Assembly (NCBI RefSeq): GCF_002906655.1
Contig: NZ_CP025794.1
Span: forward strand, 496,001-560,000
Reading direction: 5' to 3'
Source: Vibrio hyugaensis
Lineage (GTDB): Bacteria; Pseudomonadota; Gammaproteobacteria; Enterobacterales; Vibrionaceae
DNA: 64,000 nucleotides
The notes under the pieces are model-generated. The model did not search any database. It had not been told where the DNA came from and saw only the letters and a program-made list of their open reading frames with translations. This document shows positions 1 through 8,994 of the stretch, one piece after another; within the stretch, counting starts at the first letter, position 1, and each line of letters begins with the position of its first letter. A program made the position numbers and the translations under genes.

Positions 1-440
1 TCTCTTAAGTGGATTCTATTACGCGCGGTTTCCGAGACATCGTTGATTTGAATGGCTATGTGGCTCACCTCCCCTGATAACGAGCGTAAAGGCGTGATAA
101 CAATATCTTGGAACATCAAATGACTGCTGTTGGAAACCGGCGAAAAGTTGTTGAATTTAAAAAGGTATGGACGGTTTTCCCAACTTGAAAATGAACGAGT
201 TTCTAAATCCGCGGACGTTTTGAGCTTGGTCTCTAGCCACGTTCGGGGTAAATCTTGGAAATGGTCAAACAAACATTCACCGAGGATATTCTGCGATAGT
301 ATGCCACTGTAAGACTGCATAAAACTGTTCCACACGCAGACTTTATAGTCTTCATCTAAAACGATGAGCCCTGAGTCCATGGTATCGAGTATTTGGGTAA
401 CCCAATGAAAGTCTGCTATATCCAGCGTAATTTCGGACAT
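1..440 (-). CDS. PAS-domain signalling protein, N-terminal part (cut by window edge)
   Basis: I translated this by hand from the ATG at 440; it stays open to base 1, so about 146 residues are visible and the C-terminus is missing. The fragment reads like a PAS sensor domain: 'ILDTMDSGLIVLDEDYKV' followed by 'VWNSFMQSYSG' and a later 'ISGEVSHIAI'-type region ending in 'QINDVSE'. No signal peptide or membrane segment precedes it, so it is probably cytoplasmic. Its ATG shares one base with the TAA stop of the upstream response-regulator gene (TAATG), which indicates translational coupling and a shared operon. The missing part could be a GGDEF domain or a histidine kinase; the window does not decide. 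Confidence 0.8.
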   Translation of the reverse strand, partial: MSEITLDIADFHWVTQILDTMDSGLIVLDEDYKVCVWNSFMQSYSGILSQNILGECLFDHFQDLPRTWLETKLKTSADLETRSFSSWENRPYLFKFNNFSPVSNSSHLMFQDIVITPLRSLSGEVSHIAIQINDVSETARNRIHLR

Positions 441-1408
441 TAGATTAGCTCCATAATTTCATAGATGATTTCTACGGATGATTTATCTATCAAAAACAGA
501 ACTTCACACTCAAAATCGAGCGCCTCTGCCATGTAGGTGTATTCGATGGTAAAGAGTTCACCAGATTCACTCTTCTCTTCATTGTATGGAATGACGTTTT
601 CTATAATGGCAGGCTGGCGCAACGAAAATTGCTTATCCAACTGTGTACCCAGAGACGTTAAGAATGAAGATACCAAGAGATTCGACACATTTAGGATGAT
701 CTCGTTGTGCCGCGTGAACTCAAGCAAATAACCAAGGCGCTCTCCGATTTGATTGATGTCTTTGCCACGCAAACAAACTAGAGCTTCACCATGGATACCA
801 CCACCAACAAATCGCTGAGCAACGGCAACTGAACTGTCTCGACCGATCACGTCCACTAACGTCATATGCAGTTCTCCATACGACAATGGACCAACGTGGG
901 GCACTGGCAGTTGAATGAACTCATGAAGATGGTCGGCCATAATCGCAGCCCCCTTACCTAACGCGATGTTGGCAACTTCACGAAATTTCGCCAGAGGGGT
1001 AATCTCAATTTCGGGGGCTGGCACTGCATTTCCACTCGAGCTAAATGCGTATTGCAACCCTAACGTTTCATATAGCGGGATAACCTGTTCTTCTGACAGA
1101 GGCTTGGCGATAAAGTCGATTGCGCCAAGATCTAAACAACGTTGTTTAGCCTCTTGCTGAACGTCACCAGAAATGATGACAACTTGAGTGGGATAATTGC
1201 TGACCGGTAGAGACTCTAGTACCTCGAACCCGTCCATAATCGGCATCGTTAAATCGAGAAACAAAACGTCAATATTTTGTTCCGCTAGAATCGTCAACGC
1301 TTCGTAACCGTCTTGGGCTTCGATCAGGTGCAATGATGTTTCGTGTACGATGGAACGGGATATCAACTTTCGTGCTACCGCCGAATCATCACAAATCAGT
1401 ATTTTCAT
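440..1408 (-). CDS. response regulator with C-terminal CheC-like domain
   Basis: Residues 1-120 form a receiver domain: 'MKILICDDSAVARKLI' with the acidic pocket, phospho-acceptor Asp52 in 'LFLDLTMPIMDGFE', and the conserved Lys in 'IDFIAKPLS'. The remaining ~200 residues resemble the CheC/CheX phosphatase fold, with two helices of the type 'REVANIALGKGAAIMADHL' and 'NEIILNVSNLLVSSFLTSLG'. There is no DNA-binding or GGDEF output, so it probably works by dephosphorylating or binding a partner. I prefer the ATG at 1408 over the ATG at 1468 because the receiver fold begins exactly there; the ribosome site before it is weak. It is coupled to the PAS protein through TAATG, suggesting that the two work together. 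Confidence 0.85.
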   Translation of the reverse strand: MKILICDDSAVARKLISRSIVHETSLHLIEAQDGYEALTILAEQNIDVLFLDLTMPIMDGFEVLESLPVSNYPTQVVIISGDVQQEAKQRCLDLGAIDFIAKPLSEEQVIPLYETLGLQYAFSSSGNAVPAPEIEITPLAKFREVANIALGKGAAIMADHLHEFIQLPVPHVGPLSYGELHMTLVDVIGRDSSVAVAQRFVGGGIHGEALVCLRGKDINQIGERLGYLLEFTRHNEIILNVSNLLVSSFLTSLGTQLDKQFSLRQPAIIENVIPYNEEKSESGELFTIEYTYMAEALDFECEVLFLIDKSSVEIIYEIMELI

Positions 1409-1632
1409 GCCACCAATGGAACTAAAGTCAAAAAAATAATAATACTCGTTGTATACCAATAGCTCCATATGTTAAGTCCATAAATCATAGGGTTATAGGC
1501 GACATGATTCACACTTATGCACATTTTCTACTATATGCAGCAGTTTTATTGTCGAAGTTTGCTCAACTGCGCGTCAATCTTCCGCCGTTTATCCTAAACT
1601 ATTGTTGGTCAAATAGATAAGCGAGGTTTTGT

Positions 1633-2499
1633 ATGTGGCAAGCAATATCGCAACAGCTTTCTGATACCTTGATGTTCGAATATCAAATCACTGAGAAGAC
1701 ACGCCTCTCTGGTGGAGACATCAGTGAGAGTTACATGATCAATGACGGAGAACAGCGCTATTTCGTCAAACTCAATGATCGAGACTTTTTATCTAAGTTC
1801 GAAGTTGAAGTAGAAAGCCTTCACTTGTTACGTGAAACCTCGACGGTGTTTGTCCCTGAAGTCGTGTTAGCGGGCAAAACCAAAACCCACTCATTCTTGA
1901 TCCTGAATTACCTACCAACCAAACCGCTTGAAGATGTAAAGCACAGCTTTAAGTTTGGCCAGCAACTGGCGCGTTTACATTTGTGGGGAGAACAGAAAGA
2001 GTTCGGATTTGATTCCGATAATTACATCGGCTCTACCCTTCAACCAAATCAATGGCATAAAAAGTGGTGTGTCTTTTTTTCTGAGCAACGAATAGGTTGG
2101 CAGTTGCAGTTGCTGAAAGAAAAAGGTGTGACCCTCGTCGATATCGATGACTTTATTGATGTTGTGAAACAGCTTTTAGCCAATCACGCTCCAGAGCCAT
2201 CATTGCTTCACGGTGATTTGTGGAATGGGAACACGGCATTGACGCCATTTGGCCCTATCTGCTTTGACCCAGCTTGCTATTGGGGAGATCGTGAATGTGA
2301 TATCGCGATGACTGAGCTGTTTGGTGGGTTCCAACCTGAGTTTTATAAAGGATATGAATCCGTTGCGCCATTACCCGCAGGTTATGACGAACGAAAAGAC
2401 ATCTACAACCTTTATCACATCCTCAATCATTGTAACTTATTCGGAGGTCACTATCTTGAACAGGCCCAATCGATAATTAAGAAGATTATTTGTTATTGA
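1633..2499 (+). CDS. fructosamine kinase family protein
   Basis: At 288 residues it matches the bacterial fructosamine-3-kinase/ketosamine kinase family, which phosphorylates sugar-amine adducts on glycated proteins or small amines and so promotes deglycation. The aminoglycoside-phosphotransferase-like catalytic loop 'HGDLWNGN' is at residues 193-200 (His193, Asp195), and the metal-binding Asp follows in 'ICFDPACYWGDRECDIAM'. The N-lobe carries the family's 'SGGDISESY' and 'YFVKLN' (ATP lysine). The ATG at 1633 is preceded by GCGAGG. The gene is monocistronic by spacing, and the product is probably cytoplasmic. The physiological substrate cannot be read from the sequence. Confidence 0.9.
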   Translation: MWQAISQQLSDTLMFEYQITEKTRLSGGDISESYMINDGEQRYFVKLNDRDFLSKFEVEVESLHLLRETSTVFVPEVVLAGKTKTHSFLILNYLPTKPLEDVKHSFKFGQQLARLHLWGEQKEFGFDSDNYIGSTLQPNQWHKKWCVFFSEQRIGWQLQLLKEKGVTLVDIDDFIDVVKQLLANHAPEPSLLHGDLWNGNTALTPFGPICFDPACYWGDRECDIAMTELFGGFQPEFYKGYESVAPLPAGYDERKDIYNLYHILNHCNLFGGHYLEQAQSIIKKIICY

Positions 2500-2750
2500 T
2501 CTGGAAGGGAAAGATCATTGCCGAATGTAAAAATTCGACGCACATCACCCTAGTTTAAGGCCTCAAGCTCAATCATGAGTTTGGGGTCAACTTTTGTACT
2601 TATTTCGACTCAATTAGCAACAACAGCACCTAATATTCAAAGTAACTCGACTTAATTTGTATCTCTGCACCAGAGAGAAGACGAGTGTTCAAGGGCTGAA
2701 TTTTCGAGACAACAAAGTATTAAAAGCCCTGCAATACTAGGAGTTTTTGT

Positions 2751-2945
2751 ATGCAAAATTACACTGAAAGACATGTTAAATGCCCTCACTGTGGGCACTC
2801 TATCGGCATCACTTTAGATGCAAGTAATGGTAACCAAGAATTTTATGACGACTGCCCTGCGTGCTGCCACGCTATCCACCTCAACATGAAAGTGGATGAG
2901 TTGCACGAAAAGGTAGAATTGTTCATTGACGATAACTACGAATAG
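2751..2945 (+). CDS. small CPXCG-type zinc-ribbon protein
   Basis: This is a 64-residue protein with two Cys pairs, 'CPHCGHSIGI' (residues 11-20) and 'CPACCHAIHL', spaced as in a one-zinc ribbon, followed by an acidic tail. The family is annotated as CPXCG motif-containing cysteine-rich proteins and has no established function; DNA, RNA or protein binding are all possible. An AGGAG precedes the ATG by about 7 bases, and a strong terminator follows at 3005-3030. It stands alone between the fructosamine kinase and ribE. Confidence 0.85.
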   Translation: MQNYTERHVKCPHCGHSIGITLDASNGNQEFYDDCPACCHAIHLNMKVDELHEKVELFIDDNYE

Positions 2946-3004
2946 AGAGCTTTAATCCCCCCGAGTAATCATCTACATAAAGTAAACATCCAAACAAAAT
3001 ATAA

Positions 3005-3030
3005 AAAGGAGCGGTTAAGCTCCTTTCTTG
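3005..3030. terminator. bidirectional Rho-independent terminator
   Basis: An 8-bp stem AAAGGAGC/GCTCCTTT with a 6-base loop is followed by a T-rich run on the plus strand and by TTTTTAT on the minus strand. It serves the zinc-ribbon gene and the convergent ribE. Confidence 0.85.
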
Positions 3031-3051
3031 TTTCTGGTCATAAGTAAACGT

Positions 3052-3663
3052 TTACAACTGCTTTGCTGCTAATATACGTTCAACCGTATCGACGATAGCT
3101 TGAGTTTGCGGGTCAAATTCAATGTTTATTTTTTCTCCAATCTGACGCGTACCAAATAAGGTTCTTTGCAGGGTTTCCGGAATCAAATGCACCGAGAATC
3201 GATTCTCTTCGACTTCGCCGATGGTCAGTGAGCAACCGTCCAAACCGATGTACCCCTTCGCCAGTACATATTTCATCGACTCTTGCGGCAGTGCGAACCA
3301 AATGGTGCGGTTGTTTGGCGTATCAATCACATCAACAATCTCGCCCATTAAACTGATGTGCCCAGACATACTGTGGCCACCAATCTCATCACCAAATTTG
3401 GCTGCTCGCTCAATATTTACGCTGTCGCCTTCTACCAATTCACCTAGGTTTGTCAGAGCTAAGGTCGCTTGCATAAGATCGAAACTGATGTGCGTTCCTT
3501 CAATTTTAGTGACGGTTAGACAACAACCATTGTGTGCGACCGAGGCTCCAATCTCTAGCCCTTCACTTAACGAGCCTTCAAGTTCGATAACGTGAGTTTG
3601 AAAGCGCTCTTTTTTTTCGATTTGAACGACTTTAGCCGTACCCTGAACTATTCCTGTAAACAT
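3052..3663 (-). CDS. ribE: riboflavin synthase alpha chain
   Basis: This enzyme dismutates two 6,7-dimethyl-8-ribityllumazine molecules to riboflavin and 5-amino-6-ribitylaminouracil, the last step of riboflavin synthesis. The 203 residues show the internal duplication typical of the enzyme: the first lumazine-binding barrel starts 'MFTGIVQGTAKV' and carries 'HNGCCLTV', and the second (from about residue 97) carries 'GHSMSGH' and 'LDGCSLTIGEV'. The length is slightly short of the usual 210-220. It is transcribed away from norM, as in other vibrios as far as I recall. No FMN riboswitch is recognisable in the upstream 280 bp. Confidence 0.95.
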   Translation of the reverse strand: MFTGIVQGTAKVVQIEKKERFQTHVIELEGSLSEGLEIGASVAHNGCCLTVTKIEGTHISFDLMQATLALTNLGELVEGDSVNIERAAKFGDEIGGHSMSGHISLMGEIVDVIDTPNNRTIWFALPQESMKYVLAKGYIGLDGCSLTIGEVEENRFSVHLIPETLQRTLFGTRQIGEKINIEFDPQTQAIVDTVERILAAKQL

Positions 3664-3801
3664 TCTCTTTACCTATTTGTTAGAAGCGACTGATAGCCAG
3701 AACGAACATTCGCAAGCTGTTTTTACTATTGTCTATCAATTAACCAAAAATCCCTATCTTGTGGGTATGGCATCTGGGCATACAATTGTTTATCATCTGC
3801 G

Positions 3802-3826
3802 CGGAGTTCCTCCGAGGCATTTTTTC
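3802..3826 (+). terminator. terminator-like hairpin in the norM upstream region
   Basis: A short stem CGGAG-TTC-CTCCG (3802-3814) is followed after five bases by six T's and then C. It lies 120 bp upstream of the norM start on the same strand and not at the end of any gene. It could be an attenuator, the end of a short leader RNA or small RNA, or chance. Confidence 0.4.
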
Positions 3827-3943
3827 ACCTTATAGTGACTAAAATCAACCATCAGATCAGTTCATCACATCTTTTGTCCTCGAACACTCCCTATCTTTTC
3901 AACTTATTTTTATTCTATCTATTGTTCCGCTCTGGAGTATTTC

Positions 3944-5314
3944 GTGCATCGTTATAAAGAAGAAGCATCGAGTCTTATTAAGCTGGCGACCCCTGTGTTG
4001 ATCGCATCTGTCGCGCAAACCGGGATGGGGTTTGTCGATACGGTCATGGCTGGTGGCGTGAGTGCGACTGACATGGCAGCGGTATCTGTCGCCGCAAGTA
4101 TTTGGTTACCGTCAATCCTGTTTGGCGTTGGCTTATTGATGGCCCTTGTACCTGTTGTCGCTCAATTAAATGGTTCTGGCCGTCGAGTAAAAATTCCTTT
4201 TGAGATCCAACAAGGCATCGTTTTGGCATTGTTGATCAGCATCCCTATTATCGGCGTTTTGTTCCAAACTAAGTTCATACTTGGATTGATGGATGTAGAA
4301 GCGGCGATGACCGAGAAAACCGTTGGTTACATCCACGCGGTTATTTTTGCGGTACCCGCTTTCTTGTTGTTCCAAACGTTACGCAGCTTTACTGATGGCA
4401 TGTCGCTAACCAAGCCCGCCATGGTGATTGGTTTTATCGGCCTAATGTTGAACATCCCGCTGAACTGGATTTTCGTTTACGGTAAATTTGGTATGCCTGC
4501 CCTTGGTGGTGTTGGTTGTGGCGTCGCAACCGCCATCGTTTATTGGGTGATGTTTGGGCTGCTTTTCCTTTATGTGACTACGTCTGCTCGTCTAAAAAGC
4601 ATCAATCTGTTTGGCGAGTTTCATAAGCCACAACTGAAAGCTCAGATTCGTCTGTTTAAGCTCGGCTTCCCTGTTGCCGCTGCATTGTTCTTTGAAGTGA
4701 CACTGTTTGCAGTCGTGGCACTGTTGGTTTCCCCATTGGGTTCAATCATCGTAGCCGCGCACCAAGTCGCCATTAACTTCTCTTCATTGGTGTTTATGCT
4801 GCCGATGAGTGTGGGTGCCGCAGTAAGTATTCGTGTTGGTCATCGTCTTGGGGAAGAAAACGTCGATGGCGCACGCGTCGCTTCTCGCGTTGGCGTCATG
4901 GTCGGTTTAGCGTTAGCAATGATGACGGCAATTCTTACGGTTCTGTTCCGTGAGCAAATTGCCTTGCTTTACACGAATAACCCAGAAGTTATCGAATTAG
5001 CGATGGTGCTATTGCTGTTTGCTGCAATCTACCAATGCACTGATGCGGTTCAAGTTATCGCTGCTGGTGCACTACGTGGCTATAAAGACATGCGTGCAAT
5101 CTTCAACCGTACCTTTGTTGCGTACTGGTTATTGGGACTTCCAATTGGTTACATTCTTGGTCGCACAGATTGGATTGTTGAACCAATGGGCGCGCAAGGT
5201 TTCTGGTTAGGATTCATTATTGGCCTATCTGCGGCCGCCTTCCTATTGGGTATCCGACTTCGTTGGATGCATCACCAAGAACCTGCGATTCAGTTGAATT
5301 TTTCTCAACAGTAA
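3944..5314 (+). CDS. norM: MATE-family multidrug efflux pump NorM
   Basis: NorM is an inner-membrane Na+-coupled exporter of cationic drugs and dyes such as norfloxacin and ethidium. The 456-residue sequence closely follows V. parahaemolyticus NorM as I remember it, starting 'MHRYKEEASSLIKLATPVL' and containing the MATE signature 'QTGMGFVDTVMAG' with its conserved Asp. Twelve hydrophobic segments are visible in two six-helix halves, the second beginning near 'LFKLGFPVAAALFFEV'. The start is GTG at 3944, preceded by GGAG at a good distance. It is divergent from ribE; a terminator-like hairpin lies in the shared upstream region. Confidence 0.95.
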   Translation: MHRYKEEASSLIKLATPVLIASVAQTGMGFVDTVMAGGVSATDMAAVSVAASIWLPSILFGVGLLMALVPVVAQLNGSGRRVKIPFEIQQGIVLALLISIPIIGVLFQTKFILGLMDVEAAMTEKTVGYIHAVIFAVPAFLLFQTLRSFTDGMSLTKPAMVIGFIGLMLNIPLNWIFVYGKFGMPALGGVGCGVATAIVYWVMFGLLFLYVTTSARLKSINLFGEFHKPQLKAQIRLFKLGFPVAAALFFEVTLFAVVALLVSPLGSIIVAAHQVAINFSSLVFMLPMSVGAAVSIRVGHRLGEENVDGARVASRVGVMVGLALAMMTAILTVLFREQIALLYTNNPEVIELAMVLLLFAAIYQCTDAVQVIAAGALRGYKDMRAIFNRTFVAYWLLGLPIGYILGRTDWIVEPMGAQGFWLGFIIGLSAAAFLLGIRLRWMHHQEPAIQLNFSQQ

Positions 5315-5331
5315 TTCAACCTAAACCTAAA

Positions 5332-5357
5332 AAGAGCGATACCAATGTATCGCTCTT
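5332..5357. terminator. terminator between norM and the HD-GYP gene
   Basis: The perfect 11-bp stem AAGAGCGATAC/GTATCGCTCTT has a four-base loop. The T-run (TTTTTAGG) lies on the minus-strand side, so it best terminates the HD-GYP gene; it can also form at the end of norM. Confidence 0.8.
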
Positions 5358-5398
5358 AACAAAGTCATTTGGTGAAGGTTTAGTTTGGGCCTGTATTT

Positions 5399-8300
5399 TC
5401 AGTTAGAGAGATACTTCTGAACATCGACCTCATCCACTTGCGTTTCTGGTATAAACTTCTTCGCATAATCCAGGTACACCCCACTTTCCACAAACAAGAT
5501 GAACAGATCCATATCTAAATGCTCATCCAGCGCCATTTTGTGCATGATATCGATCGCAACGCTGACAGGCTTCGCTTTTTTATAAGGGCGATCGCCTGCG
5601 GTTAAAGCTTCAAAAATATCGGCAATCACCAAAATACGCTCAGGGATCGACAAATCTTCGGCACTCAATTTACGGGGATAACCAGTTCCTTTCAGCGTCT
5701 CGTGGTGAGTCGAAGCATAACGCGGTACATTACTTAGCTCAGGTGGGAACGGCAATGCCTCTAGCATCTTGATGCCGCTGATCATGTGTTCATTGATTTT
5801 AAAGCGGTCTTCCGGTGTCAGCGTTCCACGAGAAATTGTCAGGTTGTACACTTCTCCCATGTTGTACTGATGCTCCGGCACTTGCATTTGAATACCATGC
5901 TCAGGTGCAAACTCAACAGGACGAATACGCTTAATAATGTGCTCTGGTTTGTCTTCCAATAGCTTTTCCATGACCGGCAGTTGCGTGTTCGACGCAGGCT
6001 TGTTCATTTCTTCAAATGGCGACAAACCCAAGCGATCATCGAAGTAACGTAGCCAAGTCTGTTCCGATATTTTCTTAATACGCGCAACTTTGTCGTCGCT
6101 CATAAACTCACCACCAATATTGGCGCTCGCCACAAACTCGAAGTCCTGATTCAGTTGCGCGACTTTATTGTCAAACGCAGCTTTTGCTTCTTCTGGATTG
6201 ACGCCACCCTCCAGTAAAGCGGTTAAGTATTTAATTTCAGCATCACGTCTTAACACTTCAAATCGAGTTCGTATTTCATTAATGCGGTTGTAGTTGGCCT
6301 CAAGCTTGGTACCTTTATCAACAATATGTTCTGGCGTCGTGATCTTACCGCAGTCGTGCAACCAAGCAGCAATTCGGAATTCTCTTCGCTCCGCGTCATT
6401 TTGGAAGGCGAAGTTTTTGAATTTGCCGCTTTGACATTTTTCAGCCGCTTCCGCCAGCATCATGCCGATTTCTGGTACTCGGTTACAATGCCCTGCGGTG
6501 TATGGTGACTTGTCATCGATCGCTTGTGCAATAAGGCGAATGAAGGCTTCAACAAACTCTTCTTGCTGCTGCTCATGACTTTGTATCACACTCACCATAT
6601 CCATCATCGAATCTGACAACTCGCTGATTTCTTTTACTTGAGTCTCTACCGGTTTTACTTTGTCGAACCTTCTTTCTCGAATCGCAGTGGTTCTTGCTTT
6701 CAAAGCATATATGGATCGAGTCATTGGTGTACCAAGACGCCACGCTAACGGAAACAACGCAATCAATACCACAGCAGTAAAAACCAAAGAATTCACCAGC
6801 CGTTTGATAACGGCTTCAGTAACCACTTCTTTGGGGATCACTACAGCAAAATAATCATCACCACCGCGAGAGGTTGAAATAGGCGTCACATAAACATAAC
6901 TCGGCTTACCTTCTATTATTCTCCTAGTCATCAAGTTATGTGCAGAAGCGTCTTTTGCTAACTGATATACCTTAGGGTAAGGGACAAACGTCCCTCGCCA
7001 CTGGTTTGAAGTCAGCCATTTATCTTTAAGTGCCTGATGCTGTTCTGGTGTAATAGCTTTCAAAGCAAGGTTAATAATATCCAACAAGCTCTCATGAGTG
7101 TGGTTCAAGTAAAGGTGAAACGGAATTGGCTTCTCTTCTAGCTTGTTGACATTAATTGATGAAACGCGCTCCAAGCCATTGAGCTCATCCAATGTCAAAA
7201 AGGTATCAACGAGATAAGGAACCATCTCTTTCTGCAATGCGTCTTTTGCGTCGCTTAAGCTTTCAAACTCGACAATATTAAGCTCAGGATATTGAGCAAG
7301 CAGCCACTCCTTCATCCCAAATCCAGCGACGACACCAATTGACTCTTGATTGGCATCCTTTAGCGATTTAGGAAATGGATGATTCACTTTTACCGCAATG
7401 GCAAGGTCTGCACTGTACATCGGGTCGCTGTGTTCACCATATTGGCGACGTTCACCAGAAACAGAATGCAATAGATCAATAGTACCATTGATGTATTTGT
7501 GGGCTAATACAGAAGATTCGAAGCCATTAACAAAATCAAACTTTAGTCCGGTCTTCTTCTGAATCAATCTCAACATGTCGATAGCGTAACCTTGGGGTTC
7601 GCCTGCTTGTGAGAAGTCATAAGGGCCCCAATCATTCTGGTTAGACACAATGAGAGCCGGCGCATTCATCACTACGGCTTTTTGTGCCTCGTTGAGTTCA
7701 AGTGGGGCTGAAGAAGGAATTTCGACATCTCGATGCAAATCGATATTGGAAGCAATGACCTCGCCTTTATGATTAAAGATGAACGATTCTGCACCACTAT
7801 CCAAAGACATACCGAGCGCGGTAGGCATGATCTTTTGATTTAACGTAGAAAGTTCAATATCGATGCCAATCACATCATCGCCATTGCGTATCGAATAACT
7901 CTGCCCCGTCACTTTCATGTTCTTAAACAGATACGGTTCAGTTTTGAAAACACCGGTATTTTTCGCACTGATAAACCAAGGTCGACGCGTCGGGTAAAAG
8001 CTGCTTTTGCTTACAACGGTTCTGTTTACCTCAAAGTTTTCGGTAACATAAGAGACCACCATCTGACGCTCTGCTCCTACTCCAGAAGCTTTAGCGATTG
8101 CCCAACGGTCTGGCACCTCTGCATCCATTTTGTCACGAATAGTCTCCGATGTTCTTAGATTGATAATTTGGAAAAAGTCATCGTTCTCATTCCCTACATA
8201 CAAGCTTTGTATAAAGGGATTTTCTTCCAAGACCTGTGCAAACAAAGTGAGGATTTCTTTTTCGGAGAAGTCATGATCCGCCATAGAAAGAAAGTTCTTT

Positions 8301-8530
8301 AGCATTTTGGTGCTGTTTGTCGCGTTTGTGTCAACCTGATGAATGTACTCACTGACATCAGCAGCTGCAGAGCTCAATTTGGAAATGACGTGTTCTTGGG
8401 ACATCTTTTGTCCGAAGTAATACTGCATTCCCATAGCAAAGATAGCCGTAAACGCTGTTACGAACATAAACATGCTACTTACAATGAACTTGATTGAGTA
8501 TTTACTATTTAGCTCAACACTCTCTTTCAT
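5399..8530 (-). CDS. Cache/SBP-domain HD-GYP phosphodiesterase-type receptor
   Basis: This is a 1043-residue membrane receptor. TM1 is at about 13-35. A periplasmic Cache-like region ('PTRRPWFISAKNTG', 'GQSYSIRNGDDVIGIDIELS') follows, then a bacterial solute-binding-protein-3 domain (about 290-520: 'NDWGPYDFSQAGEPQGYAID', 'INGTIDLLHS'). TM2 is near 580-600. The C-terminal HD-GYP domain would hydrolyse c-di-GMP: His in 'YTAGHCNRVPEIG', HD pair near residue 724 in 'AAWLHDCGKITTPEHI', and 'HHETLKGTGYP' near 949. About 215 residues separate HD from the GYP motif, far more than in minimal HD-GYP domains, so a large insertion is present. The metal and GYP residues look intact, so it is probably active. 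Its ligand may be an amino acid or a similar small molecule. Confidence 0.9.
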   Translation of the reverse strand: MKESVELNSKYSIKFIVSSMFMFVTAFTAIFAMGMQYYFGQKMSQEHVISKLSSAAADVSEYIHQVDTNATNSTKMLKNFLSMADHDFSEKEILTLFAQVLEENPFIQSLYVGNENDDFFQIINLRTSETIRDKMDAEVPDRWAIAKASGVGAERQMVVSYVTENFEVNRTVVSKSSFYPTRRPWFISAKNTGVFKTEPYLFKNMKVTGQSYSIRNGDDVIGIDIELSTLNQKIMPTALGMSLDSGAESFIFNHKGEVIASNIDLHRDVEIPSSAPLELNEAQKAVVMNAPALIVSNQNDWGPYDFSQAGEPQGYAIDMLRLIQKKTGLKFDFVNGFESSVLAHKYINGTIDLLHSVSGERRQYGEHSDPMYSADLAIAVKVNHPFPKSLKDANQESIGVVAGFGMKEWLLAQYPELNIVEFESLSDAKDALQKEMVPYLVDTFLTLDELNGLERVSSINVNKLEEKPIPFHLYLNHTHESLLDIINLALKAITPEQHQALKDKWLTSNQWRGTFVPYPKVYQLAKDASAHNLMTRRIIEGKPSYVYVTPISTSRGGDDYFAVVIPKEVVTEAVIKRLVNSLVFTAVVLIALFPLAWRLGTPMTRSIYALKARTTAIRERRFDKVKPVETQVKEISELSDSMMDMVSVIQSHEQQQEEFVEAFIRLIAQAIDDKSPYTAGHCNRVPEIGMMLAEAAEKCQSGKFKNFAFQNDAERREFRIAAWLHDCGKITTPEHIVDKGTKLEANYNRINEIRTRFEVLRRDAEIKYLTALLEGGVNPEEAKAAFDNKVAQLNQDFEFVASANIGGEFMSDDKVARIKKISEQTWLRYFDDRLGLSPFEEMNKPASNTQLPVMEKLLEDKPEHIIKRIRPVEFAPEHGIQMQVPEHQYNMGEVYNLTISRGTLTPEDRFKINEHMISGIKMLEALPFPPELSNVPRYASTHHETLKGTGYPRKLSAEDLSIPERILVIADIFEALTAGDRPYKKAKPVSVAIDIMHKMALDEHLDMDLFILFVESGVYLDYAKKFIPETQVDEVDVQKYLSN

Positions 8531-8994
8531 TCTCGAGCCCCAATATCACCGAAAAGTACAAAATTGTTCGGAATTACATCACCATTAAATATCAAAATAC
8601 TAAATTAACCCATACATAAGCGTAGACTGATACAACGTAATGTTTGCTATCAATTTTGCAAAATCTACGTATAAAACGATCTAACAAATAAGACAGTCAT
8701 TCACAGAAATGAATTTTCTAGTTATTAATTCGGTCAGAAAAGAAATGAGAAGATAACCAATATGCGATGCATATCACGATAAAATTAACCCAATCCATTA
8801 CATTCATGAAAATTCTTTATCTTGTCAATCTGTTACTTTTCTATATAGCTCAAGCTTTGGTGTTTAAATGAGCTTTATCGTTCATTGATAGGCTTCAACT
8901 GTTGAAATAATCGTTCATCTCAAATTTATACCGAGCACCTCGCTCGCTACTATGACGCCTCTTTTGTGTTACTCCCCATTTATAAGAAATCGCT
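8531..8994. other. AT-rich intergenic region between divergent genes
   Basis: These 464 bp lie between the divergent HD-GYP receptor and pilin-like genes and should hold both promoters. A direct repeat ATCGTTCAT occurs at 8877-8885 and 8910-8918, 33 bp apart. I see no further gene. Confidence 0.6.

Noticed and set aside
1408..1468. N-terminal extension of the response regulator
   Set aside because: The extra 20 residues are aromatic-rich and lie outside the receiver fold, which begins at the ATG at 1408.
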